This document shows, piece by piece, positions 27,380 to 35,295 of a stretch of DNA of 64,000 nt (position 1 is the stretch's first letter; each line of letters opens with the position of its first letter). Position numbers and translations under genes: made by a program. Origin of the DNA: Pseudomonas sp. MWU13-2105 (lineage in GTDB: Bacteria; Pseudomonadota; Gammaproteobacteria; Pseudomonadales; Pseudomonadaceae); the NCBI RefSeq assembly GCF_023242315.1, contig NZ_JALLIY010000007.1, forward strand, positions 124,001-188,000. Reading direction: 5' to 3'. The notes under the pieces are model-generated. The model was not told where the DNA came from and ran no database searches. It worked only from the letters and a program-made list of their open reading frames with translations.

Positions 27380-28144
27380 ATGTCTGCCCTGGTGGATGAA
27401 TTGGTGGTTGAGGTCATAGGCCTGGAAGTGCGGTTGCTGAGCTGTCATGCGCGCATCGATGCGCTGACCGACGAGGAGGGCCTGCATGACCTGCGCACCA
27501 CGGTACGGCGCCTGCGCAGTCTGTTGCGGCCGTTGCGTGGCTTGCCGGGGGTCGAACAGGTCGAGCAGGCGGCGCAGCAGGTCGGCCGCCTGACCACGCC
27601 GATTCGCGACCGCGAAGTACTGGCCGCCTACCTGCATCGGCAGGGGCATCATGTGGCGGCGGCGCGGCGCACGGAACAGTTGTCCGAAGATTACTGGGCC
27701 GTGGCGCGCAGTGCCGAGTTGCAACAGCTGTTCGGCGTGCTCGATGCCTTTCCGCGTTTTCTCCGCGCTTCGCAGCACCAGGGGTTGTTGAGGAAGCTGC
27801 ATAAACGCATCGACAAGCGTCTGGAAAAACAGTGGGCGGCGCTGGATGAAGCCTTGCATGACCCGCTGCATGACCGTCATCGCTTGCGGCTGTTGATCAA
27901 GCGCGTGCGTTACGCCGCCGAAGCCTATCCGCAATTGAACCGGCTGCCGGCCCCGGCCTTGAAATCCCTGAAGGCGGCCCAGGAAGCGCTGGGTGACTGG
28001 CACGACTGCTGGCAATGGCTGCTGCGGGCGGAACAGGAACCGGACTTGCAATCCTGTGTCACGGGTTGGCGCAGGACCATGACCTTGGCCGAGAGCCGGG
28101 CCGACCGGGTGCTGGACCGCTTGAGCGAGACCTGTTTCAGCTGA
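27380..28144 (+). CDS. CHAD domain protein
   Basis: A 254-residue alpha-helical CHAD domain (conserved histidine alpha-helical domain). The first half has LHDLRTTVRRLRSLLRPLRG, the second half LIKRVRYAAEAYPQLNRLPA and EALGDWHDCWQWLLRAE, so both histidine/arginine repeats are present. CHAD domains bind inorganic polyphosphate and are associated with polyphosphate granules. No CYTH partner is fused or adjacent here. The ATG at 27380 sits 7 bp after tgpA, so it may belong to the same operon, without an obvious functional link. Confidence 0.88.
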   Translation: MSALVDELVVEVIGLEVRLLSCHARIDALTDEEGLHDLRTTVRRLRSLLRPLRGLPGVEQVEQAAQQVGRLTTPIRDREVLAAYLHRQGHHVAAARRTEQLSEDYWAVARSAELQQLFGVLDAFPRFLRASQHQGLLRKLHKRIDKRLEKQWAALDEALHDPLHDRHRLRLLIKRVRYAAEAYPQLNRLPAPALKSLKAAQEALGDWHDCWQWLLRAEQEPDLQSCVTGWRRTMTLAESRADRVLDRLSETCFS

Positions 28145-28244
28145 GGGGGCGGCCTGTTTGGCGGCTGCTTTGGCCGGTATGAGTGCTGTGTGACCTGGAT
28201 GAGCTGGGTACTATTCGGCAGGACTTTTTTCAGCCGAGGTATGC

Positions 28245-29042
28245 ATGCGCTTTTCAGATTTGCTCGAGGCGGTTCGTCGCGAACCCAAGGGGCTTTGCAT
28301 TCCCGCCGAGTGGGGACAGGGGCGGGCCACTTTTGGCGGCCTGATGGTGGCGCTGCAATACGAAGCCATGCGCGCGCGGGTCCCGACCGGGCGGCCGGTG
28401 CGTTCGCTGGCGATCACGTTTGTCGGGCCGGCTGAGCCAGGGGTGCCGATCGATTTTGAAGTCGAGGTGCTGCGCGAGGGCAAGGCGGTCAGCCAGGTGC
28501 TCGGTCGGGCGGTGCAGAACGGCCAGGTGGTGACGCTGGTGCAGGGCAGCTTCGGCGCTTCCCGGGAGTCGGTGGTGGACGTGCCGGCCGAGCCGGCGCC
28601 GTCGCTCAAGCTTTGGGATGAATGTCCGGAGGCGCCCTATATCCCGGGGGTGATGCCGGAATTCGTGCGTCATCTGGCGATGCGCTGGGGCATTGGCGGC
28701 ATGCCGTTTACCGGCAACAAATCCCGTGAGATGGGGGGCTGGGTACGTTTGCGTGGGGATGTCCGGCAAGAGCCGCTGACCGAGGCGCACCTGCTGGCGC
28801 TGGTGGATGCCTGGCCGCCGGCCGTGTTGTCGCACCTGAGTAAATTGGCGGCCGGCAGTACGTTGACCTGGACAGTCGAGTTCGTCCAGCCGTTGCTGGA
28901 ACTCGATACCCTGGACTGGTGCCAGTACCGTGCGCTGATCGAACATGCCCGCGATGGCTATGGCCACGTGGCGGCGGCCTTGTGGAGCGCGGATGGGCGC
29001 TTGATTGCGTTGAGCCGGCAGACCGTTACCGTGTTTGGCTGA
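28245..29042 (+). CDS. Acyl-CoA thioesterase domain protein (double hotdog, TesB-like)
   Basis: A 265-residue protein with two tandem hotdog folds. The N-terminal half has GRATFGGLMVALQYEAMRAR followed by RPVRSLAITFVGP, and the C-terminal half has EAHLLALVDAWPPAVLSHLS and LEFVQPLLEL-like sequence, which matches the 4HBT_3/TesB-like family. Expected activity is hydrolysis of acyl-CoA thioesters, substrate unknown. ATG 28245 has GAGG six bases upstream; an ATG four bases earlier is out of frame. Single gene. Confidence 0.88.
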   Translation: MRFSDLLEAVRREPKGLCIPAEWGQGRATFGGLMVALQYEAMRARVPTGRPVRSLAITFVGPAEPGVPIDFEVEVLREGKAVSQVLGRAVQNGQVVTLVQGSFGASRESVVDVPAEPAPSLKLWDECPEAPYIPGVMPEFVRHLAMRWGIGGMPFTGNKSREMGGWVRLRGDVRQEPLTEAHLLALVDAWPPAVLSHLSKLAAGSTLTWTVEFVQPLLELDTLDWCQYRALIEHARDGYGHVAAALWSADGRLIALSRQTVTVFG

Positions 29043-29064
29043 GGCCTGCGCCGGGTATTGTAGC

Positions 29065-29093
29065 GCCATCACCGGCAAGCCGGCTCCCACAGG
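29065..29093. repeat. Single REP element
   Basis: GCCATCACCGGCAAGCCGGC followed by TCCCACAGG in the gap after the thioesterase gene; the mirror arm is not convincing (a GGCGATGAGGCCGGCAAGG remnant lies at 29103-29121). Confidence 0.78.
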
Positions 29094-29161
29094 TGCGGGG
29101 CCCGGCGATGAGGCCGGCAAGGCTTGCGTCAATCTCCAGCGCCTGCACAAGCGGCAGTGGC

Positions 29162-29401
29162 TCAGGCCTCCAACGCCAGGCTCCGGCTTTTGCCGCGCAG
29201 ACTGAAGGCGGCCACCAGGCCGAGTACGCCAACGGCGAAGTTGGTCGGGTTCTGGGCGAACACGCCGGAACTCACCAGCAGGAAGGACAGCGTGAACAGG
29301 ATCAGCGCCAGCAGTTGCATGCCTTCGCGGGTGCCATCGTTCGAAGCTTGCGGGGCAACCCGCCATTGCCAGGCGGGGAAGTTGGGGTGACGTTGGCCCA
29401 T
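29162..29401 (-). CDS. Small membrane protein
   Basis: A 79-residue protein with two hydrophobic helices (MQLLALILFTLSFLLVSSGV and NFAVGVLGLVAAFSL) joined by a short polar loop, and a hydrophilic N-terminal 25 residues (GQRHPNFPAWQWRVAPQASN). ATG 29401 has AGAGGA upstream; the longer frame start at 29452 lacks a ribosome-binding site. No family recognised. It lies downstream of, and convergent with, the thioesterase gene; the chemotaxis gene follows in the opposite gap. Confidence 0.72.
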   Translation of the reverse strand: MGQRHPNFPAWQWRVAPQASNDGTREGMQLLALILFTLSFLLVSSGVFAQNPTNFAVGVLGLVAAFSLRGKSRSLALEA

Positions 29402-29484
29402 GATCGTGTCCTCTGTTCGCGTAGTCGGTGAACAGAGATTAATCCCGGCCAACCTCCGGCGCGAATCAACTCTTCCTATCGATC

Positions 29485-30963
29485 CTATAGTTTGAGCTGG
29501 CCAATCGCCTTGCTCAGCTCTCCCGCCAGCTTGGCCAGGTCATGACTGGTAGTGGCCGAGTCCACGGTCTGTTGCACGGTGTTCTCGGTCACGTCGCGGA
29601 TGCTCACCACCGCCCGGTTCATTTCCTCCGCCACCTGGCTCTGCTGTTCGGCGGCCACGGCGATCTGGGTGTTGCTTTCACGCATCTGGGCCACCGCGCT
29701 GGTGATCTGCGCCAGCGCCTCCCCGGCTTCCTGGGCCTGCTGTACGCAGTCGTCGGCCTTGAACGAGCTTTCCTGCATAAAGTCCACGGCGTCGCGGGTG
29801 CCGGCCTGCAAAGCGGAGACCATGGTGGTGATTTCGTCGGTGGAGGTCTGCACCCGCTTGGCCAGGTTGCGCACCTCATCGGCGACCACCGCGAAACCGC
29901 GCCCCATTTCCCCGGCCCGGGCGGCTTCGATGGCCGCGTTCAGCGCCAGCAGGTTGGTTTGTTCGGCGATGCTGTGGATCACGCTGACCACGCTGTTGAT
30001 TTTCTGACTGTCCTCGGCCAGTTGCTGGATCATCACGGCCGTCTGCTGCACGCCACTGGACAGCCCGGTGATGGACTGCTGGACGCGGCTGACCACCGCA
30101 TGCCCACTGCCGGCCAGGTCGTCGGCGGTTTTCGACAGGTCACGGGTGGCGCCGGCGTGCTGGGCGATGTGATAGACCGTGGCCGACATCTCGTTGATGG
30201 CGGTGGCGGCCTGGTCGGTTTCGCTTTGCTGGCCGAGCATGCCGTGGCGTACGTCGTTCATGCTCGAAGCCAGGCGCGCGGCACCGACATCCAGTTGCGC
30301 CGCCGTGCGGGCCACCGTGCCGACCACCCGCTGATAGCCGGCTTGCATCGCATTAAAGGCGCTGGCCATTTGCCCGACTTCGTCCTTGCCGGCCAGGGGG
30401 ACGCGGGCTGCAAGGTCGCCGGTCTTCTCCACGTGAAGCATCACGTCCTTGAGGGTATTGAGCTGGCTGAGCAGGAAGCGGATCAGCAACTGCGAGGCAC
30501 AAAGCATCGCCAGCATCAGGATGAACACGGCCACCGCGTAGTTGGCGAAACGCTCGCTGAACACCTGGGCCAGGCTGGGCGCGTAGGCGAGCACGGCGAC
30601 CTGTTGTTCGCCATGGCCGAGCACTTGCGCGCCGAGCAGCGGGTTGTCGCCGAACAGCGGCATATAGTCATAGTCGACCCAGCCCTTGGCGTCCTTCAGG
30701 CGCGGCAGCATCTGGCCCTTGAGGGTCGGTGTTTCGCCGGCCTTGAACGCCAGCAGGTTATCGGCCTCGGGCCAGGCCTTGCCTTCGGGCCAGGCGCCGA
30801 GCAGGCGGGCCTGGGCCTGGACCGCGCTCCGCGAGGCGTCGGTACGGGCCTGCTGTTCAAGCTGCACGGCGTACAACACCAGGAGCAGGGTGGTGACAAA
30901 CGCGACCGCGTTCACGGCCCAGAACTTGTACTTCAGCGAGATGTTGCTAAGCCAGGCACGCAT
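29485..30963 (-). CDS. Methyl-accepting chemotaxis protein
   Basis: A 492-residue inner-membrane receptor. TM1 is near residues 15-35 ([20 protein letters not shown]) and TM2 near 150-172 ([20 protein letters not shown]). The periplasmic sensor of about 115 residues contains [20 protein letters not shown]; it is a small single-module domain that I cannot assign. HAMP follows, then the methyl-accepting domain with the invariant hairpin tip [20 protein letters not shown] and [16 protein letters not shown]. The class looks like the 40-helix family typical of Pseudomonas. The start at 30963 ([15 protein letters not shown]) is preferred over an upstream TTG. Ligand unknown. Confidence 0.93.
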   Translation of the reverse strand: MRAWLSNISLKYKFWAVNAVAFVTTLLLVLYAVQLEQQARTDASRSAVQAQARLLGAWPEGKAWPEADNLLAFKAGETPTLKGQMLPRLKDAKGWVDYDYMPLFGDNPLLGAQVLGHGEQQVAVLAYAPSLAQVFSERFANYAVAVFILMLAMLCASQLLIRFLLSQLNTLKDVMLHVEKTGDLAARVPLAGKDEVGQMASAFNAMQAGYQRVVGTVARTAAQLDVGAARLASSMNDVRHGMLGQQSETDQAATAINEMSATVYHIAQHAGATRDLSKTADDLAGSGHAVVSRVQQSITGLSSGVQQTAVMIQQLAEDSQKINSVVSVIHSIAEQTNLLALNAAIEAARAGEMGRGFAVVADEVRNLAKRVQTSTDEITTMVSALQAGTRDAVDFMQESSFKADDCVQQAQEAGEALAQITSAVAQMRESNTQIAVAAEQQSQVAEEMNRAVVSIRDVTENTVQQTVDSATTSHDLAKLAGELSKAIGQLKL

Positions 30964-31060
30964 GGGGGTCTTCCCTGATAGAGCGGAAACAGTTTTTGGC
31001 AAGGTGCCATTATTGTGCCGCTACTTATGGAGGCGATTGTTGATATGTGTCAATAGCGCT

Positions 31061-31867
31061 TCAGTCGATGTTTGGCAAATTGAAAAATGCTCGGGCACAG
31101 GCGGTGGTATGCGCGGCCAGTTCCTCCTGGCTTTCGCCGCGGTGCAGGGCCACTTCGCGGAGCACTTCGCCCAGATAGGCCGGCTCGTTGCGCCCGTTCT
31201 TCGGCTTGGGCCGCAGGCTGCGCGGCAGCAGGTAGGGCGCGTCGCTTTCAAGCATCAGCCGGCTACGGGGGATCTCCCGCACCAGTGACTGCAGGTGTGT
31301 ACCCCGGCGCTCATCGCAGATCCAGCCGGTGATACCGATATGCAGGTCGAGGTCGAGGTAGCTGAACAGCGCCTTCTGCTCGCCGGTGAAACAGTGCACC
31401 ACGGCGGCGGGCAGGCGGTCGCGGTAGTCACGCAGGATCTCCAGTAGGCGGACGCTGGCGTCACGCTCGTGGAGGAACACCGGGCGCTGCAACTCCACGG
31501 CCAGGGCCAGGTGCTCCTCGAGGACTTTCTCCTGCTGCGGGCGCGGGGAGAAATCCCGGTTGAAATCCAGCCCGCACTCGCCGACCGCGCAGACGTTCGG
31601 CTCCATCAGCAGGGCTTTCAGACGAACGGCACTTTCGGCTGTCCAGTCACTGGCGGAGTGGGGGTGGATACCGGCGCTGGCGAACAGCCGCTGGCCGCTC
31701 CGATCCCGCTCCCGACAAAGCTCCAGCGCCTGTTCGCTGCCCGCCAGGCTGGTGCCTGTCACAACCAGTTGGCAGACTCCGGCGGCATAGGCACGATCGA
31801 GTATTTCCTGCTGTTTGCCGGCAAAACTGGGGTTGGTCAGGTTGACGCCGATATCGATGAGTTGCAT
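31061..31867 (-). CDS. tatD: TatD-family metal-dependent DNase
   Basis: A 268-residue TIM-barrel hydrolase. The N-terminus [15 protein letters not shown] matches TatD itself, rather than YcfH or YjjV. Metal-binding residues are seen in [13 protein letters not shown] (Glu), FLHERDA (His), VVHCFTG (His) and [10 protein letters not shown] (Asp). The enzyme is a 3'-5' exonuclease with roles in DNA repair and quality control. It is a single gene upstream of the chemotaxis gene; the AT-rich 236-bp gap to the transglycosylase gene holds both divergent promoters. Confidence 0.92.
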   Translation of the reverse strand: MQLIDIGVNLTNPSFAGKQQEILDRAYAAGVCQLVVTGTSLAGSEQALELCRERDRSGQRLFASAGIHPHSASDWTAESAVRLKALLMEPNVCAVGECGLDFNRDFSPRPQQEKVLEEHLALAVELQRPVFLHERDASVRLLEILRDYRDRLPAAVVHCFTGEQKALFSYLDLDLHIGITGWICDERRGTHLQSLVREIPRSRLMLESDAPYLLPRSLRPKPKNGRNEPAYLGEVLREVALHRGESQEELAAHTTACARAFFNLPNID

Positions 31868-32103
31868 GGTGCTACCTCAGGCCACAGGCCGAAAAGCATA
31901 CCAGAGCTGTAGATTTATAATAAAAATCAAGAACTACAACGAGTTATGACTGTCTCTTAAAGCCGGAAGAAAACATCGGTTGGCATGACCTCGGTGCCGT
32001 ACCCAGTCTTCCGCACTTTTCGCGTTGAAAAAACGCTCGATTTCAGTTGTTCGACTTCAGGCCACCTTGTCTGAGGCTGGGCAGTATTCTTTCCGGAGAA
32101 CGG

Positions 32104-33528
32104 ATGAAGAAGCGACCCTCGCTGTTGCTCCTGCTGTGCCTGTCCCTGCTGCTGCCGTTGCCGGCGCTTGCGCGGTTGGCCGGGCCGTTGGAAATCGTCC
32201 AGCCGGGCAAGGTTCGCGACCTCGCGGAGATTCGCGCCAGCCGGGTCTTGCGGGTGCTGGTCAACCAGAGCCGCAACAGCAGCGGCGAGGTCCAGGGCGA
32301 GACCATCGGTGTCGAATACCATCGGTTGCGCGCCTTTGAGCAGTTCCTCAACAGCCAGGCCCGGGACAATCAGGAAGTCACCCTGAAGATCATTCCCAAG
32401 GCCAAGGACCAACTGCTCGGTGCCTTGCAGCGCGGGGAGGGCGATCTGGTGGCGCCGGGAGAATTGCTCGAAGCCCAACCAGGCCACGCGGTGCTCGCCA
32501 GCGATCCGCTGGGCAGTACGGTGCCGTTGTTGCTGGTGGGGCTCAAGGGCGAAAAACGCTTTAGCCGCTTCGAGCAACTCTCCGCCCGGACCCTGGCCTT
32601 GACTCCCGGTAGCGCGGCGGGCGAGGCGGTCAACCAGATCAACCAGAAGCTGGCGTTGCGCAAGCTACCGCCGGTCAAGGTCGAATGGGTCGACCCGAGC
32701 CTGGCGCCGGAGGATGTGCTGGAGATGGTCCAGGGCGGGATCTTTCACCTGACCGTCGTCGAGCAGCCGATCGCCGAACGCTGGGCGCGGATCATGCCCA
32801 AGTTGCGTTTCGACAAGCAGGTGCTGGTCAGCGAGCCGGGGCAACTGCACTGGTTCGTGCGCGACAATGCCTCGATGCTGCGGGCGAGCATCGACCGCTT
32901 CCTCAAGACCTACAAGCCCCCGTCGGACCAGGACACGGCGTTTCTGCGCATCTATCGACGCCTGTACCAGGTGCATTACCCCTTGAGCCGCAGCGATCGG
33001 GCGAAGCTGGAAAAGCTGCGCCCGGTGCTGCAGCGTCATGCCCAGGCCCAAGGTCTCGACTGGCTGAACCTGGCGGCGCTGGCCTTCAAGGAGTCGGCCC
33101 TGAACCCCACTGCCCGGGGCGCCAGCGGCGCGACCGGGCTATTGCAGATCACCCCCTCGGCGGCGCAGCGGGTCGGCGTGAGCAATATCCAGAATGTCGA
33201 TAACAATGTGCAGGCCGGGGCCAAGTACCTGGCGCTGATCCGGCGCAAGTTCTTTGCCAGCCCCAAGCTCAATGAGCGCGAGCGCATGGCCTTTGTCCTG
33301 GCGGCCTACAACATGGGCCCGGAGCGGGTCCAGGGCATGCGCGCCGAGGCCCGCCGCCGTGGCTTGAACCCCAACCAATGGTTCTTCCAGGTCGAGCGCA
33401 TTGCCATGGAGCAGGTGGGGATGAATGCGGTGAACTATGTGAACAGCGTGAACAAGTACTACCTGGCGTTTGATCGGGAACGCGACTCCCTGGAGCCGAA
33501 TGCTCGGAAACTGGCCTTGAGTAAATGA
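32104..33528 (+). CDS. Membrane-bound lytic murein transglycosylase, MltF type (MltF2-like)
   Basis: A 474-residue periplasmic enzyme. The signal peptide is hydrophobic (LLLLLCLSLLLPLPALA). A SBP_bac_3-like regulatory domain covers about residues 40-270. A C-terminal SLT domain has the catalytic Glu in ALAFKESALNPTARGASGAT, followed by GLLQITPSAAQRVGVSNIQN and AYNMGPERV. The order matches MltF, which cleaves peptidoglycan by the lytic (1,6-anhydro) route. It differs from canonical MltF in length and in the segment around Glu, and corresponds, from memory, to MltF2 of P. aeruginosa. Start ATG 32104 has GGAGAACGG directly upstream. Confidence 0.92.
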   Translation: MKKRPSLLLLLCLSLLLPLPALARLAGPLEIVQPGKVRDLAEIRASRVLRVLVNQSRNSSGEVQGETIGVEYHRLRAFEQFLNSQARDNQEVTLKIIPKAKDQLLGALQRGEGDLVAPGELLEAQPGHAVLASDPLGSTVPLLLVGLKGEKRFSRFEQLSARTLALTPGSAAGEAVNQINQKLALRKLPPVKVEWVDPSLAPEDVLEMVQGGIFHLTVVEQPIAERWARIMPKLRFDKQVLVSEPGQLHWFVRDNASMLRASIDRFLKTYKPPSDQDTAFLRIYRRLYQVHYPLSRSDRAKLEKLRPVLQRHAQAQGLDWLNLAALAFKESALNPTARGASGATGLLQITPSAAQRVGVSNIQNVDNNVQAGAKYLALIRRKFFASPKLNERERMAFVLAAYNMGPERVQGMRAEARRRGLNPNQWFFQVERIAMEQVGMNAVNYVNSVNKYYLAFDRERDSLEPNARKLALSK

Positions 33529-33629
33529 TCAAATAAATCGATTTGTTTGTCGAGATTTTTGCGCTTTTTGTATTTTATAAACTGATTAATATGAGGCCCA
33601 TCAACCCCTACGACGAAAAGGATTCACCC

Positions 33630-34067
33630 ATGAGCACCTTGATCAACCGCGTTCTGAGCACCCGTGCCGGCTATGGCCTGACTGTCCTACGGATTTTCGT
33701 CGGGATCATCTTCGCCGCCCACGGTTCGCAGAAGCTTTTCGGCCTGTTCGGTGGCTACGGCCTGGCCGGGACGGCACAGTGGATGGAAAGCATCGGTCTG
33801 GCACCGGGTCATGTGATGGCCCTGCTGGCGGGCGGCACCGAGTTCTTCGGCGGCCTGGCCCTGATCATCGGCCTGTTGGCTCGTCCAGCCGCGCTGGGCT
33901 TGACCTTCACCCTGCTGGTGGCGATTTTTTCGGTGCATATCCACAACGGTCTGTTCATGGCCAACAACGGTTATGAGTTCGCCCTGGCCCTGTTGGGCGG
34001 CACGTTCGCGGTGATGCTCGAAGGCGCCGGCAAACTTTCGGCGGACGCGGCCATCGCCCGCTCATAG
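33630..34067 (+). CDS. DoxX family membrane protein
   Basis: A 145-residue protein with four hydrophobic helices; HGSQKLFGLFGGYGLAGTA near residues 33-51 is the DoxX signature. Members are small inner-membrane proteins linked to redox or oxidative-stress functions; the exact role is unknown. ATG 33630 was chosen because upstream codons lie in an AT-rich gap. The gap 33530-33600 is markedly AT-rich and contains the palindrome AAATCGATTT at 33535, a likely promoter or operator area. Confidence 0.9.
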   Translation: MSTLINRVLSTRAGYGLTVLRIFVGIIFAAHGSQKLFGLFGGYGLAGTAQWMESIGLAPGHVMALLAGGTEFFGGLALIIGLLARPAALGLTFTLLVAIFSVHIHNGLFMANNGYEFALALLGGTFAVMLEGAGKLSADAAIARS

Positions 34068-34089
34068 AATCTTGACGGTAACGCAGACC

Positions 34090-34163
34090 CTGTGGGAGCC
34101 GGCTTGCCGGCGATTGCGATGTCACATTCCCCGCCGTCATCGCTGGCAAGCCAGCTCCTACAG
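34090..34163. repeat. REP pair in inverted orientation
   Basis: Arms TGTGGGAGCCGGCTTGCCGG (from 34091) and CGCTGGCAAGCCAGCTCCTA (ending 34160) follow the DoxX gene at 24 bases from its stop. Confidence 0.85.
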
Positions 34164-34202
34164 GGGGCACGGCGCTTTCAAGATGTTTGTTCCTTTCCAG
34201 AT

Positions 34203-34238
34203 AACGAAAAAGCCCGTATTTTTGCGGGCTTTTTCGTT
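34203..34238 (+). terminator. Strong Rho-independent terminator after the DoxX gene
   Basis: AACGAAAAAGCCCG and CGGGCTTTTTCGTT pair perfectly (14 bp) around an 8-base loop TATTTTTG. The A and T runs on both sides make it active in both directions. Confidence 0.93.
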
Positions 34239-34249
34239 GTCGGGGATTC

Positions 34250-34279
34250 TTGACAGCGTGCTACCGGCTTCTCTAGGAT
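34250..34279 (+). promoter_or_regulatory. Sigma-70-like promoter before the methyltransferase-like gene
   Basis: A perfect -35 box TTGACA at 34250-34255, an 18-base spacer and TAGGAT (four of six matches to TATAAT) at 34274-34279. It starts 12 bases after the terminator, so it sets a new transcription unit. The start site is expected near 34286. Confidence 0.65.
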
Positions 34280-34280
34280 T

Positions 34281-34436
34281 GATACATGCGCCGATTTAAA
34301 CAGCTACTTGCGGGGCGCCAGGTGGGTCGAAAGACTACCGATAGAAGCCGGAGACAGGCTTCGAAATACCGCTAAAGCGCTGGTTCGGTGTTGCCTCACA
34401 CCTGCCCGGCAGATCGTTGAGGCGGAGACACGCACT
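34281..34436 (+). promoter_or_regulatory. Structured 5' leader with repeated CGGAGACA
   Basis: The leader of the methyltransferase-like gene contains a perfect hairpin: GAAGCC (34344-34349), loop GGAGACA, GGCTTC (34357-34362). The same octamer CGGAGACA occurs again at 34423-34430 and covers the ribosome-binding site of the TTG start. GGA in a hairpin loop and at the ribosome-binding site is the arrangement bound by CsrA/RsmA proteins; the binding is inference. The leader also contains a 29-codon ORF starting near the expected transcription start. Confidence 0.45.
34286..34375 (+). CDS. Possible 29-codon ORF at the transcription start (leaderless)
   Basis: ATG at 34286 is about 7 bases after the -10 box, so translation would begin at or next to the mRNA 5' end. 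The peptide (MRRFKQLLAGRQVGRKTTDR onward) is strongly basic. It could be an accidental frame in a leader RNA; I give it little weight. Confidence 0.25.
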   Translation: MRRFKQLLAGRQVGRKTTDRSRRQASKYR

Positions 34437-34745
34437 TTGAACAACCCACGCCCCGTTGTACGTCTTGCGCCGATTACGGCGAGCCTGCCTTTACGCAACC
34501 CTAAAATCCTCCTCGGCGGTCAACATCAGCCCACGCTGCTGCGTTATCTCGACGGCTGGCCACGGCGCAAGGGCCGTGCCTCGGCTTTCCTGATCCAGTT
34601 CGTCGAGGATGGTGATTCGCTGTCCCGCTTTGCCGATGACAGCTTCGACCTGGCGGTGATCCAGGCGCCGGATGCCGAGCACGCCGAAGCGCTGATCCGC
34701 CAACTGACCCGCGTGGCACGGCAGGGCTTGATCACACGGCGCTAG
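34437..34745 (+). CDS. Short methyltransferase-like protein
   Basis: A 102-residue protein; the TTG start at 34437 has GGAG about 10 bases upstream, and no ATG is available nearby. The sequence ends with SFDLAVIQAPDAEHAEALIR followed by QLTRVARQGLI, which resembles the C-terminal half of class I SAM-dependent methyltransferases (the strand-4 region D-x-F-D-x-V). The N-terminal SAM-binding glycine loop (GxGxG) is not present, so it is either a degenerate or a non-catalytic relative. The frame stays open 43 codons upstream of this start, but that part overlaps the structured leader. Function unknown; it converges with greB, separated by 18 bp. Confidence 0.6.
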   Translation: MNNPRPVVRLAPITASLPLRNPKILLGGQHQPTLLRYLDGWPRRKGRASAFLIQFVEDGDSLSRFADDSFDLAVIQAPDAEHAEALIRQLTRVARQGLITRR

Positions 34746-34763
34746 GCGGGTAGGCCAGCGGAT

Positions 34764-35261
34764 TCAGGGATAGTCGATGGCGACGATGTATACCAACTGC
34801 TCGCCGGTGGGCGCCATGACCCGGATTTCCGCATCCAGCGCCTTGCCGATCAGGGCCCGGGCCAGTGGCGAATCGATGCTGATCAGGTTCTGCTTGAGGT
34901 CCAGTTCGTCCGGGCCGACGATGCGATAGCGCGACTCCTTGCCGTCCTCGTCCTCGATGGTGACCCAGGCGCCGAAATATACCTTGTTCAGGTCGCTGGG
35001 CCGTTCGCCGACCACTTTCAGGCTTTCCAGGCGCTTGGTCAGGAAGCGCACGCGGCTGTCGATTTCGCGCAGCATCTTCTTGCCGTAGGTGTATTCGGCA
35101 TTCTCCGAGCGATCGCCCTGGGCCGCCGCCTCGCTCACCGACTGGGTGACCTGGGGGCGGCGCACATGCCACAGCTCGTGCAGCTCGGCGCGCATGCGGG
35201 CCTCGCCCTCGGGGGTGATCAGGGCGGTGCCGGCAGTGCGGGGTGGGCGGTAACGACTCAT
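34764..35261 (-). CDS. greB: Transcription elongation factor GreB
   Basis: A 165-residue factor that enters the secondary channel of RNA polymerase and stimulates cleavage of backtracked transcripts. The N-terminal coiled coil has EGEARMRAELHELWHVRRPQ, with the acidic tip in QGDRSENAEYTYGKKMLREI, and the C-terminal domain has GPDELDLKQNLISIDSPLAR and ALIGK. Length and the RRPQVTQ phrase distinguish it from GreA. The ATG at 35261 has AAGGGA at good spacing; an ATG at 35267 is a possible alternative. Confidence 0.95.
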   Translation of the reverse strand: MSRYRPPRTAGTALITPEGEARMRAELHELWHVRRPQVTQSVSEAAAQGDRSENAEYTYGKKMLREIDSRVRFLTKRLESLKVVGERPSDLNKVYFGAWVTIEDEDGKESRYRIVGPDELDLKQNLISIDSPLARALIGKALDAEIRVMAPTGEQLVYIVAIDYP

Positions 35262-35295
35262 CTGCATCCCTTGGCGAATCAAGGCATTGAGTCTA

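Noticed and set aside
34308..34436. N-terminal extension of the methyltransferase-like gene through the leader
   Set aside because: The extension has no ATG start or ribosome-binding site, and its sequence folds as a leader with repeated CGGAGACA; the TTG at 34437 has a ribosome-binding site.
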